From Rivularia sp. MS3 (lineage in GTDB: Bacteria > Cyanobacteriota > Cyanobacteriia > Cyanobacteriales > Nostocaceae), in NCBI GenBank assembly GCA_019192545.1, contig JAHCMI010000064.1:1-54656 (forward strand): a DNA stretch of 54,656 nucleotides. Direction: 5' to 3'. The notes below the pieces were generated by a model. It did not search any database and had not been told where the DNA came from. It saw only the letters and a list, made by a program, of their open reading frames with translations. This document shows, piece after piece, positions 35,248 through 44,482 of this stretch (positions within the stretch are counted from its first letter, which is position 1; each line of letters opens with the position of its first letter). The position numbers and the translations under genes are program-made.

Positions 35248-36777
35248 ATGGTTAGTGTGCTAGAAAATCCACTGCGGGTTGGCTTGCAACAGCAAGGAAT
35301 GGCTGAACCCCAGATTATTACTATTTTTGGTGCTTCCGGAGACTTGACTTGGCGCAAATTAGTACCGGCTTTGTACAAATTGCGACAAGAAAGACGAATT
35401 CCTCCAGAAACTACTATTGTTGGTGTGGCGCGACGCGATTGGAGCCACGAGTACTTCCGCGAGCAAATGCGTAAAGGCATGGAAGAAGCTCACGGTGGCG
35501 TGGGTTCTGAAGATTTATGGAATGATTTTGTTAATGGTCTTTATTACTGTTCTGGTAATATAGATAACCCAGAAAGCTACCATAAACTCAATAGTTTCCT
35601 CAGCGAATTAGATGAGAAAAGAGGAACAAGAGGTAATCGATTATTTTATTTGTCAGTTGCTCCTAAGTTCTTTCCCGAAGCTATCAAACAATTAGGCTCC
35701 GGGGGAATGCTTGAAGACCCCGATAAACATCGTTTGGTTATTGAAAAACCTTTTGGTAGAGATTTAGCATCTGCTAAAAGTCTTAATCGAGTTGTACAAA
35801 AATATTGTAAAGAAGAACAGGTCTATCGAATTGACCACTATTTAGGTAAAGAAACGGTTCAAAACTTATTAGTATTCCGCTTCGCAAATGCAATTTTTGA
35901 ACCTTTATGGAATCGTAATTTCGTAGACCACGTACAAATAACAGTAGCAGAAACAGTAGGGGTTGAAGACCGTGCGGGTTATTACGAAAGCTCCGGCGCA
36001 TTGCGAGATATGTTGCAAAACCACTTAATGCAACTTTACTGTCTGACAGCAATGGAAGCTCCTAATGCTATGGATGCTGACAGTATCCGTACCGAAAAAG
36101 TAAAGGTGTTACGTGCAACGAGACTTGCAGACGTAGAGAATTTAGCGTATTCAGCAGTACGCGGTCAATATAGCGCTGGTTGGATGAAAGGCGAGCAGGT
36201 GCCGGGGTATCACGAAGAACCAGGAGTAGACCCAAATTCGACAACACCCACTTTTGTGGCAACAAAATTTGTAATTGATAACTGGCGCTGGAAAGGAGTC
36301 CCCTTCTACTTACGTACCGGTAAGCGGATGCCCAAAAAAGTCAGCGAGATTTCCATTCATTTCCGCGAAGTTCCTTCACAGATATTTGCATCTGCCGCAC
36401 AACAGAAAAGTGCCAATATATTAACAATGCGGATTCAGCCTAACGAAGGTATTTCTTTGCGTTTTGACGTAAAAGTACCTGGAGGAGATTTCCGTACACG
36501 CTCCGTTGACATGGACTTTACCTATGGTTCCTTCGGTTTACAAGCAAAATCCGACGCATACGACCGCCTATTTTTAGATTGTATGATGGGCGATCAAACT
36601 TTGTTTACCAGAGGGGATGAAGTGGAAGCCGCTTGGCAGGTAGTAACACCGATATTAAGCGCCTGGGATGCACCAGCAGATCCAACAACAGTTCCCCGAT
36701 ATGAAGCCGGTACCTGGGAACCTGTAGAAGCAGAACTATTGATTAACCGAGACAATCGCCGTTGGCGCAGACTATAG
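35248..36777 (+). CDS. zwf: Glucose-6-phosphate 1-dehydrogenase
   Basis: The 509-residue enzyme makes NADPH and 6-phosphogluconolactone, and is the entry point of the oxidative pentose phosphate path that drives nitrogen fixation in heterocysts. It has the NADP-binding [10 protein letters not shown], the active-site RIDHYLGKE with the catalytic His just before GKETVQN, and NHLMQL. Cys187 (QKYCKEE) and Cys445 (FLDCMMG) match the pair implicated in thioredoxin control of Anabaena G6PDH, so light-dependent reduction probably switches it off. OpcA, encoded next, activates it. Length is normal. Confidence 0.97.
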   Translation: MVSVLENPLRVGLQQQGMAEPQIITIFGASGDLTWRKLVPALYKLRQERRIPPETTIVGVARRDWSHEYFREQMRKGMEEAHGGVGSEDLWNDFVNGLYYCSGNIDNPESYHKLNSFLSELDEKRGTRGNRLFYLSVAPKFFPEAIKQLGSGGMLEDPDKHRLVIEKPFGRDLASAKSLNRVVQKYCKEEQVYRIDHYLGKETVQNLLVFRFANAIFEPLWNRNFVDHVQITVAETVGVEDRAGYYESSGALRDMLQNHLMQLYCLTAMEAPNAMDADSIRTEKVKVLRATRLADVENLAYSAVRGQYSAGWMKGEQVPGYHEEPGVDPNSTTPTFVATKFVIDNWRWKGVPFYLRTGKRMPKKVSEISIHFREVPSQIFASAAQQKSANILTMRIQPNEGISLRFDVKVPGGDFRTRSVDMDFTYGSFGLQAKSDAYDRLFLDCMMGDQTLFTRGDEVEAAWQVVTPILSAWDAPADPTTVPRYEAGTWEPVEAELLINRDNRRWRRL

Positions 36778-36980
36778 AGATTTAGGAGTCGGAAGTTTTA
36801 AGTTAGGAGTTGGGAGTTTTGAGTTTTGAATATGAAAGTTGGTTAGATATGAATAGTTGAGTAGTTGTTACTGGTTGATTTTTTTATCATTACTAACTTC
36901 TAATTCCTAACTTCTAATTCCTAACTCCTTAACTTAATCGCTACTTACAACTTAAAACTTAAAACTAAGAATTCACTGTT

Positions 36981-38360
36981 ATGACTCAAGCACCCACTAT
37001 TTTTTCACTTCAAGCTCCAAAAGACGTTTCCCTCAACGAAATTGAAGCTGAGTTAAATAAAATCTGGCAAAGTTACGGTATCGGTGGTGAAGATGGAGCG
37101 CTTCCAGCAGCTACGCGAGCTACAACCTTTACTTTGGTGGTTTACGAACCAGAACAAACTCAGTATTTGCTAGCTGCTCTAGGATACTATAGCGGTCCGA
37201 TTGATGGTATCTTGGGGCCGCAAACCGTATCGGCTTTGCGAGATGCACAGAAAGCTCTTGGTTTGGAGCGAACCGGTAAAGCTAGTCCGCAAGTTTTAGC
37301 ACGCCTGCGGGAAGAAGTTGCTAAACTTCATCGCGGTGGACAAACTCAAGATAGCAATGGTAGTAGCGCTGCTGAGTATAGTCCAGATGCGGCTAGCGCT
37401 AGAATTGCTGACGAAATTGCTTTACGTAACCCCTGCCGAATTATTAGTTTGATACCCATAGTTGGTGAAGATGAAGGAGTTAAAGCACAAGTTTCAGCTT
37501 ATTGTCCGATTCAAAAACAATCATCATCTTCGCTTGTTTGTTGCGAATACATTACCTTAACCGGAACAGCTACGGCTTTAGAACGAGTTGGTGGTATGAT
37601 TCCAGCATTATTAATTGGTGGTTTACCCAAGTTTATTTGGTGGAAAGCAACACCAGATCCAAATAATGCTTTATTTAAGCGGCTTTCGGCTGTATGCGAT
37701 AACGTAATTGTTGATTCGTGTGACTTTAACGAACCAGAAAACGATTTGCTCAGCCTGCAAGCATTGATAGAAAATGGTATCCCCCTAGCAGATTTAAACT
37801 GGCGACGTGTAGGAGGATGGCAAGAATTAACCGCAGAAGCCTACGATCCACCAGCCAGACGTAAAGCTTTAACAGAAGTTGATAGAGTAAATATCGACCA
37901 TGAAAAAGGCAACCCTACCCAAGCATTACTATTTTTAGGTTGGTTAGCAAGTCGTTTAAAATGGCGTGCGGTTTCCTACGAGCAAGAACTCGGCGACTAC
38001 AATATTAGACGCTTTAAGTTCATGGCAGATTCACAACGCGAAATAGAAACCGAATTAGCAGGAGTTCCAGTAGCTGATGTCGGTGACATTCCCGGTGATT
38101 TGATTGCTATACGCTTAAGCTCTACAAATCCAGAAGCAAACTGCGGCACCTTAATTTGTTCCGAAACTGGGGGCTGTATGCGAATGGAAACCCAAGGTGG
38201 TGCCCAATCTTCAGGGGTATTTCAACAGATAACTTCGCTTTCCGAGCAAAAAGCAGAAGCTTTACTTTCACAACAAGTACAGCGCTGGGGTAAAGAAGCG
38301 CTTTTTGAAGAAAGTTTAGGAGTTACAGTACAGTTAATTAAATTAGCAAAGAAAAGTTAG
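36981..38360 (+). CDS. opcA: G6PDH activator/assembly protein OpcA
   Basis: The 459-residue OpcA is essential for full activity of Zwf in cyanobacteria. The N-terminal part contains a peptidoglycan-binding-like helical motif (LLAALGYYSGPIDGILGPQTVSAL, about residues 63-86), as in other Nostocales OpcA. The C-terminal part has KFIWWKATPDPN and DSCDFNEPENDL and ends AKKS. Several Cys residues are present (e.g. NPCRII, SYCPI-type, CCEYIT, CGTLICSETGGC), consistent with the known redox control of OpcA by thioredoxin. It lies 203 bp after zwf; the gap holds AGGAGTTGGGAGTTT-like and AACTTCTAATTCCT heptamers. Confidence 0.95.
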   Translation: MTQAPTIFSLQAPKDVSLNEIEAELNKIWQSYGIGGEDGALPAATRATTFTLVVYEPEQTQYLLAALGYYSGPIDGILGPQTVSALRDAQKALGLERTGKASPQVLARLREEVAKLHRGGQTQDSNGSSAAEYSPDAASARIADEIALRNPCRIISLIPIVGEDEGVKAQVSAYCPIQKQSSSSLVCCEYITLTGTATALERVGGMIPALLIGGLPKFIWWKATPDPNNALFKRLSAVCDNVIVDSCDFNEPENDLLSLQALIENGIPLADLNWRRVGGWQELTAEAYDPPARRKALTEVDRVNIDHEKGNPTQALLFLGWLASRLKWRAVSYEQELGDYNIRRFKFMADSQREIETELAGVPVADVGDIPGDLIAIRLSSTNPEANCGTLICSETGGCMRMETQGGAQSSGVFQQITSLSEQKAEALLSQQVQRWGKEALFEESLGVTVQLIKLAKKS

Positions 38361-38777
38361 GAGTTAAGAGTTAGGAGTTAGGAGTTAAGAGTTATACAAT
38401 TTTACTTTGAAGGTGATACATAATTAATTTTTTAGAGGCGTTGCAATGCAACGTCTTTCTGTATTTTTGATTGTAATAATTATTTTGTTCAATCGTATCA
38501 ATAGCTGTAGTAATTCTAACTATAGAATTATTCACAAATAATAGGCATAAAAACCTGTAAAATTCATAATTTCAGGACTAAGGCTGTGCGTCACAAGACT
38601 CGGATGGTGCTGTGACTTAATAGCCTTATTATTAAGTCACAGCAACGGCAATAAAGGGGGATATTATCTACACCCCATTTTGCCTCCCCTACAAACAAAA
38701 TGTGTCAGTTGCGGCCATTCCTAAATTTATGACTCCTAACTCTTAACTCCCAATTTTTAACTAATAACTTTTAATTA
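38361..38777. other. 417-bp gap with palindromic elements between opcA and cobB/cbiA
   Basis: It contains AGTTAGG heptamers right after opcA, a near-copy of the AGGCGTTGCAATGCAACGTCT palindrome at 38435-38456, a perfect 15-bp stem hairpin (38608-38622 with 38630-38644), and the MITE-type end TTGCGGCCATTCCT at 38709-38722. The hairpin-plus-end region looks like a degenerate relative of the element at 14234-14359. No ORF was seen. Confidence 0.65.
38608..38644. repeat. 15-bp perfect stem hairpin
   Basis: The TGCTGTGACTTAATA and TATTAAGTCACAGCA arms have a 7-nt loop. It shares the TGCTGTGAC word with the 14234-14359 MITE and lies just before a copy of that MITE's right end, so it is probably part of one mobile element. 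Confidence 0.8.
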
Positions 38778-40223
38778 ATGGCTTTGATTATTGCCGGAGA
38801 ACGCAGTGGAGTAGGCAAAACTACGGTTACGCTAGCTCTATTGTCTTATTTATCTAAGCGTGGTTTACAGGTTCAGTCTTTTAAAGTGGGGCCAGATTAC
38901 ATAGATCCCATGTTTCACAAGTACGTTACAAATCGTGCTTGTCGTAATTTAGACCCCGTTTTAACTTCAGAACGTTATGTACAAAAATGTTTTAATAAGT
39001 ACTCAAATTTATGTGAATATACTTTAATTGAAGGAGTAATGGGTTTATTTGATGGTGTTAAAACCTCACCCCAGCCCCTCTCCTTATTAACAAGAGGGGT
39101 TAAGAAAGAACGGGTTGATAATTTTGCTAGTACGGCTCATATCGCAAAATTACTAAATTTACCGGTATTGTTAGTAATCGATTGCAGCCGCTTATCAGGT
39201 TCAGTTGCTGCAATTGTTCATGGTTATTGCTCCTTTGACAAAGACATTCAAATTGCTGGAGTAGTCTTAAACCGCGTTGGTAGCGATCGCCATTTATTTC
39301 TCCTCAGAAATTCTCTAGAAACTTTACAAATTCCTATTTTAGGTATTTTACGACGACAAGATAATATTACAATCCGCGATAGACATTTAGGTTTAGTACC
39401 AACATCAGAAATTCCCGAATTAAATCAGTTAATAGATAAACTTGCACATCTTGCCGAAAGTTGCTTTGACTGGAAAAATTTATTACCACTTTTATTAAAT
39501 AGACAAGGAGACAAGGAGGTAAGGAGACAAGGAGATACATTAAAAATTTCTCCCCCCTCTTCCTCCTCTCCCCACTCCCCAAAAATCGCCGTTGCTTACG
39601 ACAAAGCCTTCAATTTCTATTACCAAGACAATTTGGATTTATTACAAGATTTAGGCGCAGAATTAATTTTTTGGAGTCCTTTAGAAGACACAGAATTACC
39701 ATTAGATATTCGGGGAATGTATTTCGGTGGTGGTTTTCCGGAAGTTTTCGCGCAACAATTAGCAGAAAACACTAGCGCTAGAGATGCTGTAAAAACTGCT
39801 ATTTGTTCGGGAATACCCACAATTGCTGAATGTGGAGGTTTGATGTATCTGTGCGAGCAAATAGTAGATATGAGCGGTAAATCCTGGGAAATGCTCGGAA
39901 TCTTACCAACTAAAGCCGTAATGGATAAGCGTTTAGCTTTAGGGTATCGTCGGGCTATAGCTTTACAAGATAGTTTATTAATAGATGCTGGAAAAATAAT
40001 TTATGGACATGAATTTCATCGTTCGAGTCTAATAATTGATTCTAATAAACCTTTATTTGAAACTTATAGATTTGATTGCGATGAATTTACGGGTAAAGAA
40101 GGATGGATTTCACCGTCAAATCTTCACGCTTCTTATATTCATATGCATTGGGGAAATAGTAGAGAAATCCCCCAAAGATTTGTAGATAAATGTCGTGCTT
40201 TTAGTAATGTATTTTGTTCGTAG
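38778..40223 (+). CDS. cbiA: Cobyrinate a,c-diamide synthase (CobB/CbiA) with two in-frame insertions
   Basis: The 481-residue enzyme amidates cobyrinate in cobalamin synthesis, using glutamine and ATP. The N-terminal P-loop domain has GERSGVGKTTVT and KVGPDYIDPMFH. The C-terminal glutaminase domain has MYFGGGFPEVFA, the Cys nucleophile AECGGLMYL (Cys352) and HASYIHMHWG. Two stretches break family alignment: residues 95-115, encoded by a dispersed CCCCAGCCCCTCTCC...-type hairpin repeat, and residues 242-267, encoded by AAGGAGACAAGGAG and CTCCCCACTCCCC repeats. Both keep the frame and fall in likely loops or the domain linker. It may be functional with altered loops. The gene supplies B12 for NrdJ. 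Confidence 0.9.
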   Translation: MALIIAGERSGVGKTTVTLALLSYLSKRGLQVQSFKVGPDYIDPMFHKYVTNRACRNLDPVLTSERYVQKCFNKYSNLCEYTLIEGVMGLFDGVKTSPQPLSLLTRGVKKERVDNFASTAHIAKLLNLPVLLVIDCSRLSGSVAAIVHGYCSFDKDIQIAGVVLNRVGSDRHLFLLRNSLETLQIPILGILRRQDNITIRDRHLGLVPTSEIPELNQLIDKLAHLAESCFDWKNLLPLLLNRQGDKEVRRQGDTLKISPPSSSSPHSPKIAVAYDKAFNFYYQDNLDLLQDLGAELIFWSPLEDTELPLDIRGMYFGGGFPEVFAQQLAENTSARDAVKTAICSGIPTIAECGGLMYLCEQIVDMSGKSWEMLGILPTKAVMDKRLALGYRRAIALQDSLLIDAGKIIYGHEFHRSSLIIDSNKPLFETYRFDCDEFTGKEGWISPSNLHASYIHMHWGNSREIPQRFVDKCRAFSNVFCS

Positions 40224-40270
40224 TTGCGCTTTAGCGCTTCACAAATTCTATAGCGCTAAAGCGCAACTAC
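40220..40270. terminator. Perfect hairpin between convergent genes
   Basis: A 19-bp perfect stem (arms 40220-40238 and 40252-40270, GTAGTTGCGCTTTAGCGCT) lies immediately after cobB/cbiA and before the 3' end of the cNMP-binding gene. It can serve both directions as a terminator, though the T runs are poor. The sequence type is a dispersed repeat in these genomes. Confidence 0.6.
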
Positions 40271-40277
40271 AAACCTT

Positions 40278-40709
40278 TCAACTCATCGAACTTGTGTCAT
40301 TATTCAATTTACGAATCAACCGCGATAATTCGCGAATAATATTCACGGCAATTTCGGGAGTTTCTTCAATTGCATCATCAAGTTGTTCTTGAGTTAATTC
40401 CAAACACTCACAAGCATCTATTGTAGTAGCGGAAGCCGAACGCGGTTGAGTATCAAATACTGCCATTTCACCAAAATATTTGCCTTGGGGGATTACTGCT
40501 AGCGTGCGGTTATTTAAATGTATTTTAACTTTTCCAGAAACAACAATATAAAGAGATTGTCCTTGTTCCCCCTGCCTAAAAATATTGCAATTTGGCGGAA
40601 ACCAAAGTTCGTTCATAGCAGAAGCTAATCGAACAATAAAATCATCCCGTAATTCTTTGAATATAGGTACTTGACGTACAAATAATAATCGGTCAACACT
40701 AGTTAGCAT
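40278..40709 (-). CDS. Cyclic-nucleotide-binding domain protein
   Basis: The 143-residue protein is a single cNMP-binding domain: a leading helix (VDRLLFVRQVPIFKELRDDFI), beta-roll GEQGQSLYIVVSGKVKIHL and a phosphate-binding cassette near GKYFGEMAVFDTQPRSASATT (FGEMA and the Arg of PRSAS, the residues that hold the cyclic phosphate). There is no HTH. In related cyanobacterial genomes, as I recall, this domain is found at the C-terminus of ATP/ADP-translocase-HEAT proteins. Here the HEAT/translocase gene lies upstream on the same strand, so the two may act as a split sensor-transporter. The ligand, cAMP or cGMP, is unknown. Confidence 0.9.
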   Translation of the reverse strand: MLTSVDRLLFVRQVPIFKELRDDFIVRLASAMNELWFPPNCNIFRQGEQGQSLYIVVSGKVKIHLNNRTLAVIPQGKYFGEMAVFDTQPRSASATTIDACECLELTQEQLDDAIEETPEIAVNIIRELSRLIRKLNNDTSSMS

Positions 40710-40789
40710 AAAATTTTAGTTAGTTGATAGTTATTAGTTGATCATCCACATCCTACGGATGAAAGTGGTTAGTGGATAATTGTTAGTAG

Positions 40790-41182
40790 TTATTTGTTTG
40801 TTGAATTTTTTTCTTGTTTTGCTGCTCTCTCAAGATATTTGAAATAAGCGTTTAATTTAGGTGAGAGTTCGTCAACAATAGGCTGAATTACATTTATTTA
40901 TTCCTTTGTTAATAATTTACGACTATATGCTCTTCTTAACCAATACCTTGTTTCATGCAAAGAACCTCTGGCGATTTTTACAAATCTTAGATTATCTTTA
41001 AAATTATAGCGACCGCTTCCTTCTGCAATATTCGCACCAATACTGTCAGCGGAACGAATGATTTGCTTACCTACTGTATCTGTGGCTAATTGATTCCAAA
41101 ATATAACAATATTCCAAACATAATCTGCTAATTTTTCGGCTAGTTGAAAAACTCGCAAATTTTCAAAATTAGATTTTTCCAT
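40790..41182 (-). pseudogene. Four-helix-bundle (23S IVS-type) gene with an in-frame TAA
   Basis: The start MEKSNFENLRVFQLAEKLADYVW, the IIRSADSIGANIAEGSGR motif and RYWLRRAY are hallmarks of the four-helix-bundle family, also found in 23S rRNA intervening sequences. The frame ends at LLTKE followed by TAA (40898-40900). The same frame continues without interruption as INVIQPIVDELSPKLNAYF...KYLERAAKQE to a stop at 40790, giving 131 codons in all. A single substitution (such as GAA to TAA) therefore truncates a normal-length protein. The family's function is unknown. Whether the 94-residue fragment is stable is doubtful. Confidence 0.8.
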
Positions 41183-41212
41183 TTTAATTTATTTGATAAA
41201 TCATAAAAAGAT

Positions 41213-41420
41213 ATTATCCACTATCAACTATCAACTATCCACTATCAACTATCATCTATCAACTATCAACTATCCACTATCAACTATCCACTATCCACTA
41301 TCAACTATCAACTATCCACTATCAACTATCATCTATCAACTATCATCTATCAACTATCATCTATCAACTATCCACTATCCACTATCCACTATCCACTATC
41401 CACTATCAACTATCCACTAT
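41213..41420. repeat. Large STRR array of CAACTAT/CCACTAT/CATCTAT heptamers
   Basis: About 208 bp consist almost wholly of heptamers CAACTAT, CCACTAT and CATCTAT in mixed order, ending at the 3' end of the HEAT-translocase gene. It is the longest tandem array in the window. The ORF across it (41193-41459) is just the repeat translated (LSTINYP) and is not a gene. Such arrays vary in copy number among strains. Confidence 0.95.
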
Positions 41421-44400
41421 TTATTAATTTTATACTTGTCCATAAACTCTTTTAGTTGAGCAATGACAAGAGGATGTGAATCATTTTTTAACTGCGGTAT
41501 AACTTGTATAAATAAACGAGGAGAGGCAATACTTAAATATGAAACTGCTGCTTCTCGAACAAAACCACAAGGGTGACGTAAACTTCCTTCAATTTGTATA
41601 GGTTTAAGTTTAATACGAGCAACTTGAGCAAAATGAATGCAGCAAGCCCAACACCAATCAGAAAGGGAATGTTCTAATTCCAATAATGTTCGAGTTCGTT
41701 CGTTGACAGCCATTTGTTCGTATTTAATTAATTCTGCTTCCACAAGCTTTTGTAATTTTTCTAAATATGGTCTTCTATCGAAAATATTAATTAATATAGT
41801 TTTGCAAGGCAAATCAATAGTATGCTCTAAAATTTCTAAACCTCTTGCTAAAGTTACTCCTGATTCAGAATTGAGATTGAATGCAGCAGCGTTAATTTTA
41901 TCTAAGGGGTAAAGCAATTTTAAAAGCAACAGTACCCTTTCTTTAATATCAATTTCTAGCTCTGAAAAAGATTTTTGTACTAACCGACATAAAGCCACAA
42001 CCTTCTTTTTGGAATGAAAATTTTGTAAGGTTTCTCCTGTTTTAAACTCTATGTAAGCAGCGTATATTTCACCTTGAGCTTTAAAATCTACAGAAGCAGC
42101 ATATATCTGACCTAATAATTTTAATTCTTCTTGAATGAATTCTTCTACCCTGGTTTCATAAAACCTATCAACCAAAGCTAAAATACCCTGATGCTGATGT
42201 CTTTTTATTAAAGTACGGAGTATATGAGACTTTATTTTACCTTTGGATGTCTCTAAATGCTGCCATAAATTATCAATTGCTTCCAAAGTGTCAATTTGAC
42301 CTATTGTTTTCAAAGCATACACCCGAGCTATTTCTGGTTCGTAAATATTGGTTGCTAATTTAGAAAGCATGGGCAAGACTTCATTTCCTAGCTGTACTAA
42401 ACCGTTAACTGCTACTAGCCGGGTAGGTTTATAGTAAAGTCCTCCTATTAATGCTGAATAATATTCTTCTAAATGTTTGGCAGCAATCATTTCCAGAACT
42501 GCACAGCGTACATTTAAAGATTCATCTTCTAATAAATTAGGAATATAAATCCGTAAAGATTGTAAATAATCTGCTTCTGCTAAAGACTTAACTCCTGAAA
42601 CTCTTATTCCTTCTTCTTGATTAGTCAGCATCCACTTAAGAGTTTTGGTTGCAGCTACTTTTTGTTGTGCTGTTCCTCTTGTTAATAATAAAGCCGCAGC
42701 AGTGCCTCGTATTGCCGAATTCTGTTCTGCATTTAAGTATTCTTCTAATTGATTTAAATTTGGAGAAACTTCAGCTAAGAAAGCGTAACGTAGTGCTAAA
42801 GCAAATATATTTGGATTGTCTTTTGTTGAAGAATTTTCTAATAAATTACATACTTTAGGTAAATAAGCCCGGTTAATATCATACTTAAGCATTACTTCCA
42901 AACTTCGATGCTGCAAAGCAGGGCTAAGGTTTGGTAATTCAGGAGCTAAAACTTCTCCAGCCCCTTGAGGATCGATTTGCGATAAAAGTTCTATGCACGA
43001 AAGTTTATCAGCTTCGCTTCCTTTTTCTCGCAAAGCTTTAATTACAGCCCGCTTGAAGAAAGGTAAATCAATATTTGTGACGCTTAACTGTCCCCTTTCT
43101 GCACTCAAAACCAACAAATCAACGTATTGCGATCGCAATACCCAAATTACTCCCACACATATAATCGCGACAATTGCTGTTTCTATAATTAAAATTAAGC
43201 TGTGCCAAGACATAGGGATAAAATGATTTGCCAGCCATTGAGTCACTAAAATGATTAACCCAGCAAAACCCGCTGCGGCAGCTTCTGCAATACCTCCGGA
43301 TAATGTTTGTACGCGACTTCTAACTTTTTCGGGTATCGGTTGGAATAGCAAAGTACCAGTATTCGCTACAAAGGTATAACGTACAAGTTCGTCTAAAAAC
43401 TTAATCAGCGTTAAACCCCATAGCAAAGTCATTGATAAAGAAGAAAATAACCAAGACAATACAGCGAGCAATATTAACAAAGCACCAACGCCAACAGGTA
43501 AAATTGCAACAGTAAAAAATACCCCCAAACGTTCGATTGCACGGCTGGAAACAAATAACTGTGTTGCCAATTCAAACAGCCCCAAAATTCCACCAAACAC
43601 CCCTAAAAAACTAGTAATATCTTTACCTTGAAAAGTTGATTCTAGTTGGGATAAATACTGAAAATCGACTAATAAACCTATTGCTTGTATCAAAAGTCCG
43701 AAGAAAAATAATCGTAAAGCATAACGTCTTAAAGGGCTAGAAAGACGGCGGGCACGGGAAACTTGCGATTTATTTATTTGTCGTTGCGTAACATTAGAAA
43801 AAGCTTGGGGATGTTTTTTACTTAGATACAAAAGAATTAATGTTCCTAAAACAATGACTAAAGCCCCAGCTAAAATTACTCTACTTAACTTAAGAAATTT
43901 AACTAAAGTTGGTAAACTGAAGCCACCAATTACATCAGCGACTAAAACCCCACTGCTTACCAAAGGATATGTACGCTTAATCTCCTGAATATTAAATAAT
44001 TGGTTTGCTGCAATCGAAGTATTAAGCTGATTGATAACGTAAAGCGCATCAACCCAAAGTCTTAATAAAAACACGCTGAATAAAGCTAATGGCTCTGCAT
44101 TTAAATTACTCGCAGCAGTAAATTGCAAACCTACAGGCAATAAAATCAAAGGTACCACCATACAAGGCAAGGCTGATACAATTACCCATCGCAAAGAAAA
44201 AATCTTTTGCAGCCAAGAATAAATAAAAACCAAGGCAATCCCCACTATTGCACTAGCAATATAAATCAGCGGTAGATTGTTAGCTCCGTATTTATCAAGG
44301 AATAAAGCAATGCTGCTATCTTCTACCCATCGCAATCCAACTGAAGTTGTTGCGTAAAAAGCAAACATCAGTAAGGTTCGAGAACCTTCTTCTGGTCGAA

Positions 44401-44482
44401 GATTTACCCACCTAAGTACTCGTATTAATATGTTTTTATAGGCAGCTTTTAATTCCATGCGGTTTTCAAAAGGTGTAACCAC
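41417..44482 (-). CDS. ATP/ADP-translocase-like transporter fused to HEAT repeats
   Basis: This 1021-residue protein is encoded just upstream, in transcription, of the STRR array. Residues about 1-450 are a 12-helix transporter of the Npt/NTT nucleotide-transporter type: RPEEGSRTLLMFAFYATTS, DSSIALFLDKYGANNLPLIYIASAIV, LWVDALYVINQLN and EIKRTYPLVSSGVLVADVIGG. Residues about 470-1010 are HEAT repeats without membrane segments, presumably cytoplasmic. Related proteins occur in many cyanobacteria, sometimes ending in a cNMP domain; here that domain is a separate gene (40278). Substrate unknown: nucleotide exchange or NAD(P)H/phosphate compounds are all conceivable. Met1 or Met9 are possible starts. 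Confidence 0.87.
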   Translation of the reverse strand: MVTPFENRMELKAAYKNILIRVLRWVNLRPEEGSRTLLMFAFYATTSVGLRWVEDSSIALFLDKYGANNLPLIYIASAIVGIALVFIYSWLQKIFSLRWVIVSALPCMVVPLILLPVGLQFTAASNLNAEPLALFSVFLLRLWVDALYVINQLNTSIAANQLFNIQEIKRTYPLVSSGVLVADVIGGFSLPTLVKFLKLSRVILAGALVIVLGTLILLYLSKKHPQAFSNVTQRQINKSQVSRARRLSSPLRRYALRLFFFGLLIQAIGLLVDFQYLSQLESTFQGKDITSFLGVFGGILGLFELATQLFVSSRAIERLGVFFTVAILPVGVGALLILLAVLSWLFSSLSMTLLWGLTLIKFLDELVRYTFVANTGTLLFQPIPEKVRSRVQTLSGGIAEAAAAGFAGLIILVTQWLANHFIPMSWHSLILIIETAIVAIICVGVIWVLRSQYVDLLVLSAERGQLSVTNIDLPFFKRAVIKALREKGSEADKLSCIELLSQIDPQGAGEVLAPELPNLSPALQHRSLEVMLKYDINRAYLPKVCNLLENSSTKDNPNIFALALRYAFLAEVSPNLNQLEEYLNAEQNSAIRGTAAALLLTRGTAQQKVAATKTLKWMLTNQEEGIRVSGVKSLAEADYLQSLRIYIPNLLEDESLNVRCAVLEMIAAKHLEEYYSALIGGLYYKPTRLVAVNGLVQLGNEVLPMLSKLATNIYEPEIARVYALKTIGQIDTLEAIDNLWQHLETSKGKIKSHILRTLIKRHQHQGILALVDRFYETRVEEFIQEELKLLGQIYAASVDFKAQGEIYAAYIEFKTGETLQNFHSKKKVVALCRLVQKSFSELEIDIKERVLLLLKLLYPLDKINAAAFNLNSESGVTLARGLEILEHTIDLPCKTILINIFDRRPYLEKLQKLVEAELIKYEQMAVNERTRTLLELEHSLSDWCWACCIHFAQVARIKLKPIQIEGSLRHPCGFVREAAVSYLSIASPRLFIQVIPQLKNDSHPLVIAQLKEFMDKYKINK

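Noticed and set aside
38778-40223. Frameshift in the cobyrinate diamide synthase gene
   Set aside because: The two foreign segments keep the frame and all key motifs remain, so I call it intact with insertions.
41193-41459. 88-residue ORF of LSTINYP-type repeats
   Set aside because: It is the heptamer array in translation, with no ribosome-binding site, and part of the frame overlaps the end of the opposite-strand transporter gene.
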